A DNA stretch of 64,000 nucleotides from Alicyclobacillaceae bacterium (GTDB lineage: Bacteria > Bacillota > Bacilli > Kyrpidiales > Kyrpidiaceae), in assembly GCA_029961045.1 (NCBI GenBank), contig JASBVN010000004.1:186001-250000 (forward strand). The letters run 5' to 3'. A program made the position numbers and the translations under genes. Shown here in pieces: positions 35,896-44,920 of the stretch (position 1 is its first letter; every line of letters begins with the position of its first letter). The notes beneath the pieces are model-generated. The model was not told the origin of the DNA and searched no databases. It saw only the letters and a list, made by a program, of their open reading frames with translations.

Positions 35896-36119
35896 TCTTG
35901 TACACCGCCGTGCCCGAGGAGCAAATTTGGGCCACTTCCGGAGATGTCCGGGCCTCGGCGATCGAATGGCGGATCGGACGGGCGCTCCTGATCTTGGAAC
36001 CGCTGGGCGACATGCGGGTGCGGGTGGTGCGGCTCATCAGTCCCGATCCCCAGGATTATTTGCGGGCGGACTGCCTCCCCGGAACCGTGTGGGATTTGCG
36101 AGCGGGCGGCCCCGTATAG
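35892..36119 (+). CDS. ylzJ: YlzJ-like small protein
   Basis: A 75-residue protein beginning [13 protein letters not shown], the conserved YlzJ opening, with a later [10 protein letters not shown]. The function is unknown. It overlaps tepA by 4 bases and precedes ftsK/spoIIIE, its conserved setting in Bacilli, so it is probably co-expressed with tepA. Confidence 0.87.
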   Translation: MILYTAVPEEQIWATSGDVRASAIEWRIGRALLILEPLGDMRVRVVRLISPDPQDYLRADCLPGTVWDLRAGGPV

Positions 36120-36245
36120 GACCTGGAAAATCCTTCTCGGCGGCGCAGACACCGGATCGGCGATGGGGATGGACACCCGGGCAGGAAATCTCCCCCCTTT
36201 TGGAGAAATGTTTGTAGAGTGCCTGTCGGAGGGGGAGCGACATCG

Positions 36246-38588
36246 GTGAGCAAGGCGGAACGGGCCAAGGAATGGATCAAGACGGAGGTCGCGGGGTTCG
36301 CCATCCTGGCGGCCTCCCTGATCGGCCTGGCTCAATTGGGGTGGATCGGCCGTTCTCTCGCCCACCTCGCCATGTGGGCGGCGGGCGGGTGGTATGCGGT
36401 CGTTCCGCTGTTTTTCCTCTGGGTCGGCCTCGTCGTCATCGTCAAAGGGCGGGCGCCGATGTGGAGCACCCGCATGTTCGGCGTCTTTTTGTTTTTGGCG
36501 GTCATTTTGACCTGGGAACAGTTGAACCTCTACACCAGTTTGGTTCGCGCGCATCCGGTTACTCCGCCGGATTTGTGGGAGGTAACCGTACACCGCATCG
36601 AGCAGTTGTATAAGGCCAGCACGGGGGTGACCGAGGGCGGGCATCCGGTGGCTCCTCCGGATCGGGTGGGAGGGGGATTGGTGGGATATGCCCTCTTTTC
36701 CGCGTCTCACTTTCTCTTCGATACGCTCGGTACGGAGATCGTGTTGCTGGCGGCCGCCGTGGTGAGTGTGGTGCTGGTGACGGGCCGCTCGACGGCCCCC
36801 TTGTGGAACAAACTTCGAGAGTGGGCGGCCGCGGGTCGACGGGGCGTCTCGGGGAGTCTCCAGGCTCTGGTCCGGGCTTGGAAAGCGGCGGGCCGGCGGG
36901 AGGTCCGGACTACCCGGCGCGGGAAGGCGCCGGCGCCGGAAAGCGAAGATGTACCCGTCCGGGATTATGCCGAGGCGGGTGGGTGGACCACCGGGGAGCC
37001 GGCCGGTCCCACTCTTTCGGCATGGACCCGAACGGGTACCGAAGCAGAGGATTCCGTGACGGTGGTCACCGACGACGCCCATCACCGAATCACGGTGCGT
37101 TTGCAGGCTCGCGAGACGGCTCCGGAGAGGGCGTCGAATCCGTCCGGAGCCCCGGGTTCTGAGGGAACTCCCCCCATCCCCTACCGGATTCCGCCCCTCG
37201 ATCTGCTCCACTCCTCTGGCGGGGGCCGGACGGGAGCCGATCTGCGGGACGTGGCCGCCAACGCCAAGAAATTGGAACAAACATTGGAGAGTTTCGGTGT
37301 CCAGGCCAAAGTCGTCCAAGCGTATCGGGGGCCGGCGGTGACCCGGTATGAAGTGCAGCCGGCAGTGGGGGTCAAAGTGTCCCGCATCGTGAGTCTGGCG
37401 GACGACCTGGCCTTGGCTCTCGCCGCTCCGGATATCCGGATGGAAGCTCCGATTCCCGGCAAATCGGCCATCGGCATCGAGGTGCCCAACCGGGAGATCG
37501 CCGTGATCCCGCTGCGGGAAGTGTTGGAGACGCCCGAGTTTCAACAGGCTCCGGGCCCGCTGGCCTTGGCCTTGGGCCGGGACATTTCGGGCGCTCCGGT
37601 GGTGGCGGACCTCTCCCGCATGCCCCACTTGTTGATCGCCGGAGCCACCGGATCGGGCAAGAGCGTGTGCATCAACAGCATCATTGTGAGCCTGTTGTAC
37701 AGAGCTTCTCCCGATCTCGTGCGGATGGTGATGATCGATCCGAAAATGGTGGAATTGGGGGTGTACGGAGGATTGCCCCACCTCATGGCGCCGGTGGTGA
37801 CGGATATGCGCAAGGCGGCCATGACCCTCAAAAAAGTGGTCCAGGAAATGGAAACCCGCTACGAATGGTTCGCCCGGGAGGGGGTGCGGGACATCGAACG
37901 GTACAACGACCTGGCGGAACGCACAGGCCGTGACCGTTTGCCCTATATCGTGGTCATTGTCGACGAACTGTCGGATTTGATGATGGTGGCCCCGGGCGAC
38001 GTGGAAGACGCCATTTGTCGCCTGGCCCAGATGGCGCGAGCTGCGGGAATTCACTTGATCGTGGCCACCCAGCGGCCTTCTGTGGACGTGATCACCGGTT
38101 TGATCAAAGCCAACATTCCCTCCCGGATTGCTTTTGCCGTCTCCTCCCAAGCCGATTCCCGAACCATTCTCGACATGGGAGGAGCAGAAAAACTGCTGGG
38201 ACGGGGAGACATGTTGTTTATGCCCGTCGGAGCCCCCAAGCCGTTGCGGGTGCAGGGTGCATTTGTCTCGGAAGCGGAGGTCGAGCGGGTGGTGGCGGCC
38301 ATCAAGTCTCAACAAACGGCCCGGTACCGCGAAGATTGGGACTTGCCGGAGGAGGCGGAAGAGGGCGATCGGGAATTGGATCCCCTGTTCGGAGAGGCGG
38401 TCGCCCTGGTGGTCGAATCCGGCCAGGCGTCCGTCTCTCTCCTTCAACGGCGGCTCCGGATCGGCTACACCCGGGCCGCTCGCCTCATCGATCAAATGGA
38501 ACAGCAGGGGGTGGTCGGGCCCTTTGAAGGAAGCAAGCCCAGGGAAGTTCTCTGGACGCCGGCGCACCTGGAACGATTTCGGCGGTAG
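36246..38588 (+). CDS. spoIIIE: DNA translocase FtsK/SpoIIIE
   Basis: Septal DNA pump that moves the chromosome into the forespore; 780 residues. About four N-terminal membrane segments lie in residues 15-185. A variable linker runs to about 300, then the RecA-like motor with Walker A GATGSGKS (residues 466-473) and Walker [13 protein letters not shown]. The C-terminal gamma winged-helix domain ([20 protein letters not shown]) reads KOPS/SRS DNA motifs. The start GTG 36246 has GGAGGGGGA upstream. By synteny this is the SpoIIIE orthologue, though sequence alone does not separate it from SftA/FtsK types. Confidence 0.94.
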   Translation: MSKAERAKEWIKTEVAGFAILAASLIGLAQLGWIGRSLAHLAMWAAGGWYAVVPLFFLWVGLVVIVKGRAPMWSTRMFGVFLFLAVILTWEQLNLYTSLVRAHPVTPPDLWEVTVHRIEQLYKASTGVTEGGHPVAPPDRVGGGLVGYALFSASHFLFDTLGTEIVLLAAAVVSVVLVTGRSTAPLWNKLREWAAAGRRGVSGSLQALVRAWKAAGRREVRTTRRGKAPAPESEDVPVRDYAEAGGWTTGEPAGPTLSAWTRTGTEAEDSVTVVTDDAHHRITVRLQARETAPERASNPSGAPGSEGTPPIPYRIPPLDLLHSSGGGRTGADLRDVAANAKKLEQTLESFGVQAKVVQAYRGPAVTRYEVQPAVGVKVSRIVSLADDLALALAAPDIRMEAPIPGKSAIGIEVPNREIAVIPLREVLETPEFQQAPGPLALALGRDISGAPVVADLSRMPHLLIAGATGSGKSVCINSIIVSLLYRASPDLVRMVMIDPKMVELGVYGGLPHLMAPVVTDMRKAAMTLKKVVQEMETRYEWFAREGVRDIERYNDLAERTGRDRLPYIVVIVDELSDLMMVAPGDVEDAICRLAQMARAAGIHLIVATQRPSVDVITGLIKANIPSRIAFAVSSQADSRTILDMGGAEKLLGRGDMLFMPVGAPKPLRVQGAFVSEAEVERVVAAIKSQQTARYREDWDLPEEAEEGDRELDPLFGEAVALVVESGQASVSLLQRRLRIGYTRAARLIDQMEQQGVVGPFEGSKPREVLWTPAHLERFRR

Positions 38589-38690
38589 ATTCTCGAGAGG
38601 CGCGTATCGGGGATACAATAGAGCCGAGGGTGGACATCTTCTGCCGCGCGGCGAGGGGAACTGCCGAATTTGCACCGGAAGGGGCCGGAA

Positions 38691-39458
38691 ATGATGGAAG
38701 ACTGGTATTTCGAATACGACATCCAAAAGAACCGGCCGGGTCTGTTGGGGGATATTTCGTCCCTCCTGGGCATGCTATCCATAAACATCCAGACCATCAA
38801 TGGGGTGGAAAACGTTCGGCGCGGCATGCTCATCCAAACGGAGGACCGCCAAAAAATTTCCATGTTGCGGCAATTGTTGCGGCACGTAGACAGCATCCGG
38901 GTGACGGCCCTGCGCCAGCCCACCCTGATCGACCGCATCGCCCTTCGACACGGCCGGTTCATTGAAAGGGAATCGAGCGATTTAAAAACGTACAAATTTA
39001 CCCGCGAGGAATTGGGGATCTTGGTGGATTTCCTCGGTGAACTGCTCAAACGGCCCGGACATCAAATCATCGGCGTGCGCGGGATGCCCCGGGTCGGAAA
39101 GACGGAATCGATCGTCGCCGCCAGCGTGTACGCCAACAAACGCTGGACTTTTGTGTCGTCCACCCTGATTCGACAGACGGTGAGAACCGAACTGTCCCGC
39201 GAAGAAATGGATCCCGCGGAGAACGTGTACATCATCGACGGGATCGTCTCGACCATGCGGGCGGACGAGCGGCATCGCCAGCTGGTTCGGGAAGTGCTCC
39301 GCCTGGACGGTCCGAAGGTGATCGAACATCCCGATATTTTTGTCCAGCGATCGGAATACGGATGGGATCTGTTCGACCGGGTGATCGAGTTGCGCAACTC
39401 GCCGGACGAAGAGATCACCTACCGGGATCTTCCCGACCATTTTACCGGTTTTGAATGA
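38691..39458 (+). CDS. ymfK: YmfK-like protein (DUF3388): ACT-like domain plus P-loop
   Basis: A 255-residue protein closely resembling B. subtilis YmfK, whose function is unknown. Residues 5-80 look like an ACT regulatory domain (NRPGLLGDISSLLGMLSINI). Residues 131-138 (GMPRVGKT) are a perfect Walker A pattern GxxxxGKT, followed by ES. A second block (ENVYIIDGIVST) may hold a Walker-B-like Asp. I infer a nucleotide-binding protein with a ligand-sensing N-terminus. ATG 38691 or 38694 both fit; AAGGGG is upstream. It sits between ftsK and rodZ as in B. subtilis. Confidence 0.88.
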   Translation: MMEDWYFEYDIQKNRPGLLGDISSLLGMLSINIQTINGVENVRRGMLIQTEDRQKISMLRQLLRHVDSIRVTALRQPTLIDRIALRHGRFIERESSDLKTYKFTREELGILVDFLGELLKRPGHQIIGVRGMPRVGKTESIVAASVYANKRWTFVSSTLIRQTVRTELSREEMDPAENVYIIDGIVSTMRADERHRQLVREVLRLDGPKVIEHPDIFVQRSEYGWDLFDRVIELRNSPDEEITYRDLPDHFTGFE

Positions 39459-39480
39459 TCTCGTGGGAGGAGGTCGTACC

Positions 39481-40275
39481 ATGGAGGACATCGGCCAGGT
39501 GCTCCGGCAGGCCCGGGAAAGCCGGGGGATTACTCTGGAGGAAGCGGCCGAGGCGACCAAAATCCGCCAAACGTATTTGGAAGCGATCGAAAACGGACGG
39601 TGGGACATGTTGCCCGCTCCCGTCTATGCCCGGGGGTTCATCCGAAGTTACGCCGATTTTCTCGGTTTGAACGGGGCGGAACTGTTGCGCCGCTCCGGAT
39701 GGCAACAGCCCTCGACGGAACAGTCCCCCCCGTCGCCCGTTCCCGAACCCCCGGTCCCGCCAAACCGATTCCGGGGCCGGTATTCCCTGTCGCAACTGAC
39801 GGCGGCAGCGGTGATACTGGCCGCATTGGCGGGGGGATATTGGGCTGTCAAGGAACGGGAGGCCGCTCAAATCCCTCCTGCGACCGAGCCTCAGCCTATC
39901 CCGAATTCGGGCGGCATCCCGGCCCCCGCGTCTCCGCCGGCGCCTCCGACTCCTCCGCAGGACGCGTCCCCGCCGGAACTGAAGGTGGTCAAGCGGACCG
40001 CTTCTCAGTTTACGGCGGAAGTAAAGCAAGTGGATCAGGTGGAAGTCTCCCTCCGGGTGGAGGACCACCCGTGCTGGGTGGAGGCGCGGGCCGACGGCAA
40101 AGTGGTGGAACGGCGGACCCTGGAGCCCGGCGAGAACCGGACCTTCCGGGCCGATCAAGAGATGCAAATCATCGCCGGACGCGCCTCGTCCCTGACGGTA
40201 AAGGTCAACGGGCGCCAACTGGATCCGGTGGAGACCAACGTGTTTACGTATACCATCCGGAAATCGGCGTCGTAA
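39481..40275 (+). CDS. rodZ: Cytoskeletal/cell-shape protein RodZ (YmfM)
   Basis: A 264-residue bitopic membrane protein. A helix-turn-helix domain at residues 1-75 (LRQARESRGITLEEAAEATKI would be the first helices), a single membrane segment near residues 103-122 and a Pro-rich spacer are followed by a C-terminal beta domain (DUF4115, WVEARADGKVVERRTLEPGE). RodZ links MreB to the wall-synthesis machinery. GGAGGAGGT lies 7 bases before the ATG. It is followed by a sporulation-type lipoprotein rather than pgsA. Confidence 0.92.
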   Translation: MEDIGQVLRQARESRGITLEEAAEATKIRQTYLEAIENGRWDMLPAPVYARGFIRSYADFLGLNGAELLRRSGWQQPSTEQSPPSPVPEPPVPPNRFRGRYSLSQLTAAAVILAALAGGYWAVKEREAAQIPPATEPQPIPNSGGIPAPASPPAPPTPPQDASPPELKVVKRTASQFTAEVKQVDQVEVSLRVEDHPCWVEARADGKVVERRTLEPGENRTFRADQEMQIIAGRASSLTVKVNGRQLDPVETNVFTYTIRKSAS

Positions 40276-40348
40276 GGCCGCGGGGGCGGCGCATGGAACC
40301 GGGCGGTCGCGGGGACACTAAGGCTACCCAGGTGAGAGGAGGACTGTC

Positions 40349-40945
40349 ATGAGCCGTGGTGCTCTTTTCGCCGTAGTCTTAGCGGGATCATCCCTGCTCC
40401 TGGCGACCGCCTGCGGCGTATCCCGGGAAGCCAATCCGGCGCCCCCTGGAGCTCCGGGTCCGCAACCCGCTCCGGCCCCCGCTCCCGCGCCGGCCCCGAC
40501 TCCGCCGCCCGCCCGAACCGCCGGATTGCGGGTGGCCGACGATTTGGCCCAGCGGGTCGTGCAAATCCCGGGAATCCGGGCCGCTACGGTGCTGGTTTCG
40601 GGGGATACCGCTTATGTGGCGGTGGACCAGGGAACAACCCAAGGGCAGCCTGCGCCTCCGGGAAGAATCGCTCCGGGACAACCGCAGCCCGCCCCGTCTC
40701 CGTCCGGCGGGACGACCTACGGACAGACGGACGTGGCGGTATCCGATCAATTGAAGCGCCGGGTGACGGAAGTGATTCAACAGGCCGACCCGTCGATCCG
40801 CGTGGTGAGGGTCAGCGCCAACCCAGCCGTATTGCAGCGATTTCGGACCTTTTCCCAAGATTTGCAGTCCGGCCGGCCGATCGGTGGACTGGCCGATCAG
40901 TTTCGCGCCTTTGTCGAGCGCTTGTGGCCGACCCCGCATTCTTGA
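40349..40945 (+). CDS. YhcN/YlaJ-family sporulation lipoprotein
   Basis: A 198-residue exported protein. A hydrophobic signal peptide ends in a lipobox-like ATAC (Cys22), then a Pro/Ala-rich low-complexity stretch. The globular part carries the family pattern ADDLAQRVVQIPGIRAATVLVSGDTAYVAV and a C-terminal VTEVIQQADPSIRVVRVSANP (each split at 20 residues in homologues' alignments). Related proteins sit in the inner spore membrane and affect germination. GAGAGGAGGA precedes the ATG. A strong terminator follows. Confidence 0.83.
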   Translation: MSRGALFAVVLAGSSLLLATACGVSREANPAPPGAPGPQPAPAPAPAPAPTPPPARTAGLRVADDLAQRVVQIPGIRAATVLVSGDTAYVAVDQGTTQGQPAPPGRIAPGQPQPAPSPSGGTTYGQTDVAVSDQLKRRVTEVIQQADPSIRVVRVSANPAVLQRFRTFSQDLQSGRPIGGLADQFRAFVERLWPTPHS

Positions 40946-40960
40946 GAGTGGGGCTCAGGC

Positions 40961-41026
40961 GAAGGGGCCGTCCCAAAAGTAGCCAAAGCTACCGAAGGGA
41001 CGGCCCTTCTCTATTTTTGCTTTTTC
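40961..41026 (+). terminator. Rho-independent terminator with nested hairpin
   Basis: GGGCCGTCCC (40965-40974) pairs with GGGACGGCCC (40997-41006), flanked by GAA/TTC pairing around a bulged G. The loop holds a second hairpin, GTAGC-CAAA-GCTAC. TTTTTGCTTTTT follows. Confidence 0.85.
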
Positions 41027-41052
41027 TTGTCCCGCTCCGGATGTGGTATAAT
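41024..41052 (+). promoter_or_regulatory. Extended -10 promoter of yajQ
   Basis: TATAAT at 41047-41052 preceded by TG at 41044-41045; the -35 (TTCTTG, 41024-41029, 17-base spacer) is weak and overlaps the terminator T tract. The predicted start near 41059 leaves about 24 bases before the TTG start of yajQ. Confidence 0.6.
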
Positions 41053-41082
41053 ATGGCGAAGCGCTGCAAGGGGGGCTCTGGT

Positions 41083-41574
41083 TTGGCGAAGGAAAACAGC
41101 TTTGACGTGGTTTCGCGGGTGGATCTACAAGAAGTGGAGAATGCGGTCAACCAGGCGATGAAAGAGATCCAAACCCGCTTTGATTTCAAGGATAGCGTCA
41201 GCCGGATTGAGCGCCAAGATCGAGATTTGGTGATCGTCAGCGACGACGAATATAAGTTGGCCAGCGTTGTCGACATTTTGCAAAGCAAACTGGTCAAGCG
41301 GGGTGTATCGTTGAAATCCTTGCGATACGGAAAAATCGAACCGGCGGCGGGAGGGGCCGTTCGCCGGCGGATCACCGTGCAGCAAGGGATCGATCCGGAG
41401 ACGGCCAAGCAGATCGTCAAGGCGGTGAAGGACAGCAAAATCAAAGTTCAGGCTTCCGTCCAGGGGGACCAGGTACGGGTTTCGGGGAAGAGTAAGGATG
41501 ATTTGCAACGGGTAATTCAACTGATCAAGGGGATGGATTTGCCCATCGACGTTCAGTTTACAAACTTTCGGTGA
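41083..41574 (+). CDS. yajQ: YajQ-family nucleotide-binding protein
   Basis: A 163-residue protein of the YajQ (UPF0234) family, which binds cyclic di-GMP in some bacteria. It starts at TTG 41083 (LAKENSFDVVSRVDL), 7 bases after AAGGGGGG. This aligns end to end with B. subtilis YitK (MAKESSFDIVSKVEL) and ends DLPIDVQFTNFR. Longer upstream frames run through the preceding terminator and are rejected. It is flanked by its own promoter and appears monocistronic. Confidence 0.93.
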   Translation: MAKENSFDVVSRVDLQEVENAVNQAMKEIQTRFDFKDSVSRIERQDRDLVIVSDDEYKLASVVDILQSKLVKRGVSLKSLRYGKIEPAAGGAVRRRITVQQGIDPETAKQIVKAVKDSKIKVQASVQGDQVRVSGKSKDDLQRVIQLIKGMDLPIDVQFTNFR

Positions 41575-41649
41575 CACCTGTACATGGGAAATCTCTTTGG
41601 AGTATACTGAGGTGTGAATGTCAATCGAGGTGGCTTGGAGGATCTTAGC

Positions 41650-42978
41650 ATGACGCGTCAGGTCGCAGTGGTAACCCTGGGATGCGAAAAGAACCAGGTT
41701 GATTCAGAAGTGATGATGGGACTGATGGAACGCCGCGGCTACCACCTGGTTGGCGATCCGCAGGAGGCGGACATTATCATCGTCAACACCTGTGGATTCA
41801 TCGACGACGCGAAGGCCCAGTCGGTGGAAACTATACTTCGCATGGCGGAATACAAGGAATCGGGACGTTGCCGGGCACTGGTGGTGACGGGGTGTCTCGC
41901 CCAACGCTACCAAGAGGAGTTGGTCCGGGAAATCCCGGAAATCGACGGATTGATCGGAACCGGGGAGTTTCACCGCATTGCCGAAGTGGTCGATGAAGCG
42001 CTGGGCGGGCGCCGGCCGATGCGGTTCGGAAACCCCGTTTATTTGTATGACGAGCTGACGCCGCGCAAACGTTTGGGAACCCCATATTCCGCCTTTGTCA
42101 AGATTGCGGAAGGATGCGACCACCAGTGTACCTTTTGCGCGATTCCGTTGATGCGCGGGCGGTTCCGCAGCCGGCCGGTCGAATCCATCGTGGAGGAAGC
42201 CAAACGGCTGGCCGCCGAGGGAGTGCGGGAGATCAGCCTGATCGCCCAGGATTCCACCCAGTACGGCCTCGATTTATACGGACGGCGCCGGTTGGCGGAT
42301 TTGCTGGAGGCCTTAAACGGCGTCGAGGGCCTCGATTGGATCCGGCTGCACTATGCGTACCCCGGTCATTTCACCGACGAATTGATCGAGGCCATCGCGG
42401 CGTTGCCGAAAGTCTGCAAATACATCGACATGCCCCTGCAACATTCGGAAGACGACATTCTCAAGGCGATGCGCAGGCCGGGACGGCAAAGGCAAATCCG
42501 GGCGCTGATGGAGAAAATCCGCAGCCGGATCCCGGACGTGGCCGTCCGGACGTCTTTCATCGTCGGGTTCCCGGGGGAGACGGCCGGCCATTTCGAGCGA
42601 TTGGTCGCCTTTGTGGAAGAAATGGCCTTCGACCGGATCGGCGTGTTCGCCTATTCCAGGGAAGAGGGCACTCCGGCGTCCCGTTTGGGCGACCAGGTGC
42701 CGGAAGAGGAAAAGGAAAGGAGAGCCGCACTCCTGATGGAGGCCGGCCGGAAAGCCGCCGCGGCCCGCGGCGCCTTGCGGGTGGGCCGGGTCATCGACGT
42801 CCTGCTGGAGAGGAGGGACGAAACCCGGCCCGACGTGTGGATCGGGCGATCTCAATACGACGCGCCGGAGATCGACGGACAGGTTTTTGTGTCGGGAGTC
42901 TCCGGAGAGGCGGGACGAATGGTCAAGGCCCGAATCACTCATTCCTACGACTTTGACCTCGCCGGGGAGGTCGTTTAG
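41650..42978 (+). CDS. rimO: Ribosomal protein S12 methylthiotransferase RimO
   Basis: Radical-SAM enzyme that methylthiolates an Asp of ribosomal protein S12. The N-terminal UPF0004 domain (VVTLGCEKNQVDSEVMMG), the CxxxCxxC cluster motif (EGCDHQCTFCAIPLMRGRFRSR, split around Cys ligands) and a C-terminal TRAM domain are all present. 442 residues. LGCEKN, rather than the MiaB TYGCQMN type, decides for RimO. The start ATG 41650 has GGAGG 8 bases upstream. A TATACT -10-like element lies at about 41602. pgsA begins immediately after the stop. Confidence 0.94.
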   Translation: MTRQVAVVTLGCEKNQVDSEVMMGLMERRGYHLVGDPQEADIIIVNTCGFIDDAKAQSVETILRMAEYKESGRCRALVVTGCLAQRYQEELVREIPEIDGLIGTGEFHRIAEVVDEALGGRRPMRFGNPVYLYDELTPRKRLGTPYSAFVKIAEGCDHQCTFCAIPLMRGRFRSRPVESIVEEAKRLAAEGVREISLIAQDSTQYGLDLYGRRRLADLLEALNGVEGLDWIRLHYAYPGHFTDELIEAIAALPKVCKYIDMPLQHSEDDILKAMRRPGRQRQIRALMEKIRSRIPDVAVRTSFIVGFPGETAGHFERLVAFVEEMAFDRIGVFAYSREEGTPASRLGDQVPEEEKERRAALLMEAGRKAAAARGALRVGRVIDVLLERRDETRPDVWIGRSQYDAPEIDGQVFVSGVSGEAGRMVKARITHSYDFDLAGEVV

Positions 42979-43560
42979 GTGAATTTGGCCAACCGCATCA
43001 CGATCGCCCGGATCATTTTGGTGCCCGTCGTCATGTTTTTTCTTCTGGTGCGGTACGATTTCGGGCGGGTGGTCGTAGGAGGTCAGGTGATCACCATCAA
43101 CGAAATAGCCGCAGCTCTGATTTTCATTGTGGCGGCCAGCACCGACGGCCTGGACGGGTACATCGCCCGAAAGCGGCGCATCGTGACGAACTTCGGGAAG
43201 TTCCTCGATCCGCTGGCGGACAAATTGTTGATCTCCGCGGTACTGGTCTCCCTGGTGGAGATGCAGCGGTTGGAAGCGTGGGAAGCGATCGTGATCATCA
43301 GCCGGGAATTTGCCGTAACGGGGCTGCGTCTGGTGGCGGCGGCGGAAGGTACCGTGATTGCCGCGAGCCGGTTGGGCAAAGTGAAGACGGTGACTCAAAT
43401 CGTCGCGGTGGTGGCGTTGATCATCAACAATTTGCCCTTTGCGTATTTCGGCGTGCCCGCAGCCGATTGGATCATGTATGCGGCGGTGGCGATCACCATC
43501 CTGTCGGGCATCGATTATTTTTTCAAGAACCGGCACGTCATCGGCTTGGGAAAATCGTAA
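42979..43560 (+). CDS. pgsA: Phosphatidylglycerophosphate synthase
   Basis: Membrane enzyme that makes phosphatidylglycerol phosphate from CDP-diacylglycerol and glycerol 3-phosphate, using the product of CdsA encoded earlier in the window. The CDP-alcohol phosphotransferase motif DGLDGYIARKRRIVTNFGKF(L)DPLAD gives the DG-AR-G-D-D pattern. About five membrane segments in 193 residues. The GTG start directly follows the rimO stop. Confidence 0.95.
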   Translation: MNLANRITIARIILVPVVMFFLLVRYDFGRVVVGGQVITINEIAAALIFIVAASTDGLDGYIARKRRIVTNFGKFLDPLADKLLISAVLVSLVEMQRLEAWEAIVIISREFAVTGLRLVAAAEGTVIAASRLGKVKTVTQIVAVVALIINNLPFAYFGVPAADWIMYAAVAITILSGIDYFFKNRHVIGLGKS

Positions 43561-43620
43561 GTCCGAGCCGGTTCGTCCGGCTGCGGGGCCGGCGAGCGCG
43601 GGGCGGAATGGGGCGGTAGG

Positions 43621-44901
43621 ATGCGAGCCGAAATCATTGCCGTTGGCACGGAGTTGTTGTTGGGGCAGATTGCGAATACCAACGCCCGGTTTTTGTCGGA
43701 GCAGTTGGCCCGGTTGGGTGTCGGCGTTTATTTTCATACGGTCGTCGGGGACAATCGGGACCGCCTCCGCTCGGTTCTGGAAATTGCGCGGAGCCGTTCC
43801 GATTTGATCGTGTTGTGCGGGGGGCTCGGGCCGACGGAAGACGATTTGACCCGTGAAACGGTGGCGGAATTTTTAGGGTTGCCCTTGGTTCTCGACGCGG
43901 GAGTTTTGCAGCGGTTGGAGGCCCTGTTTGCTTCGATGGGGCGGGCGATGCCGCCGAACAACAAGCGGCAGGCAATGGTGATTCAAGGCGGACAAATCCT
44001 CCCCAATCCCCGGGGCACGGCTCCCGGCCAGTACGTGGAGGCCGGCGGGCGGCGGTATCTTTTGTTGCCCGGCCCTCCGACGGAACTGGAGCCGATGGTG
44101 CGCGAATCGGTCGTTCCCTTGATTCAAACGTGGACGGATCGGGAAAGCGGCGCCATCCGCTCCCGGGTGCTCCGGCTGTACGGCATCGGGGAATCGGCCA
44201 TGGTCGAACAAATCGCCGATCTTCTCGATAACCAGTCCAATCCGACCATCGCCCCCCTGGCTTCGGAGGGGGAGGTCACCCTCCGTTTGACGGCCAGGGC
44301 CGCCGACGAGGCGGGGGCGCTGGCGTTGATCGATCCGCTGGAATCGGAATTGCGCCGGAGACTGGGGAAATACATTTACGGGTGCGACGACGAAACCCTC
44401 GCCGTGGCCGTGGGCAAGGAACTGGCGGCCCGCGGTTGGACGGTTGCGGTGGCCGAAAGTTGCACCGGGGGATTGGTGGGGGAGATGCTGACGGAAGTTC
44501 CCGGGAGTTCGCGGTATTTTCTCGGGGGCGTGATCGCTTACGACAATTCGGCGAAGCAAGGGCTGCTCGGCGTCCCCGGGGAGGTGCTGGCCCGGGCGGG
44601 AGCGGTCAGCACAGAAACGGCGGCCCTCATGGCGGAGGGGGCGGCCCGGCGGTTGGGCGCCGATTGGGGCGTCTCCGTCACCGGCATCGCCGGACCCGGC
44701 GGAGGAACCCCGGAGAAACCGGTGGGATTGGTGTACGTGGGCGTTTATCATTCTGCCATGAAACCGTGGGTGAAACGGTTCCAGTTTTACGGAGATCGGC
44801 GGCAAATCCGCATTCGGTCCGCCAAAGCGGCTCTGTACGCCCTGTGGCGCCGTGTTCGGGAGCACGGCGGTTCGGGTGTCGAGCCGGAAAGACGAGAGTG
44901 A
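43621..44901 (+). CDS. cinA: Competence/damage-inducible protein CinA (NMN amidohydrolase type)
   Basis: A 426-residue two-domain protein. The N-terminal MoCF-like domain (MRAEIIAVGTELLLGQIANT) and the C-terminal nicotinamide-nucleotide amidase domain (VAESCTGGLVGEMLTEVPGS) are both complete. It recycles NMN and belongs to the competence/recA regulon in some Firmicutes. The pgsA-cinA order is conserved; normally recA follows, but here a DEAD helicase intervenes. Confidence 0.94.
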   Translation: MRAEIIAVGTELLLGQIANTNARFLSEQLARLGVGVYFHTVVGDNRDRLRSVLEIARSRSDLIVLCGGLGPTEDDLTRETVAEFLGLPLVLDAGVLQRLEALFASMGRAMPPNNKRQAMVIQGGQILPNPRGTAPGQYVEAGGRRYLLLPGPPTELEPMVRESVVPLIQTWTDRESGAIRSRVLRLYGIGESAMVEQIADLLDNQSNPTIAPLASEGEVTLRLTARAADEAGALALIDPLESELRRRLGKYIYGCDDETLAVAVGKELAARGWTVAVAESCTGGLVGEMLTEVPGSSRYFLGGVIAYDNSAKQGLLGVPGEVLARAGAVSTETAALMAEGAARRLGADWGVSVTGIAGPGGGTPEKPVGLVYVGVYHSAMKPWVKRFQFYGDRRQIRIRSAKAALYALWRRVREHGGSGVEPERRE

Positions 44902-44920
44902 AAAACGGAAAGGTGAGATC

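Noticed and set aside
35217-38726. 1169-codon open frame on the minus strand opposite tepA-ylzJ-spoIIIE
   Set aside because: It mirrors the codon pattern of conserved plus-strand genes in high-G+C DNA, shows no recognisable domains (His/Arg/Pro-rich), and crosses three clear genes.
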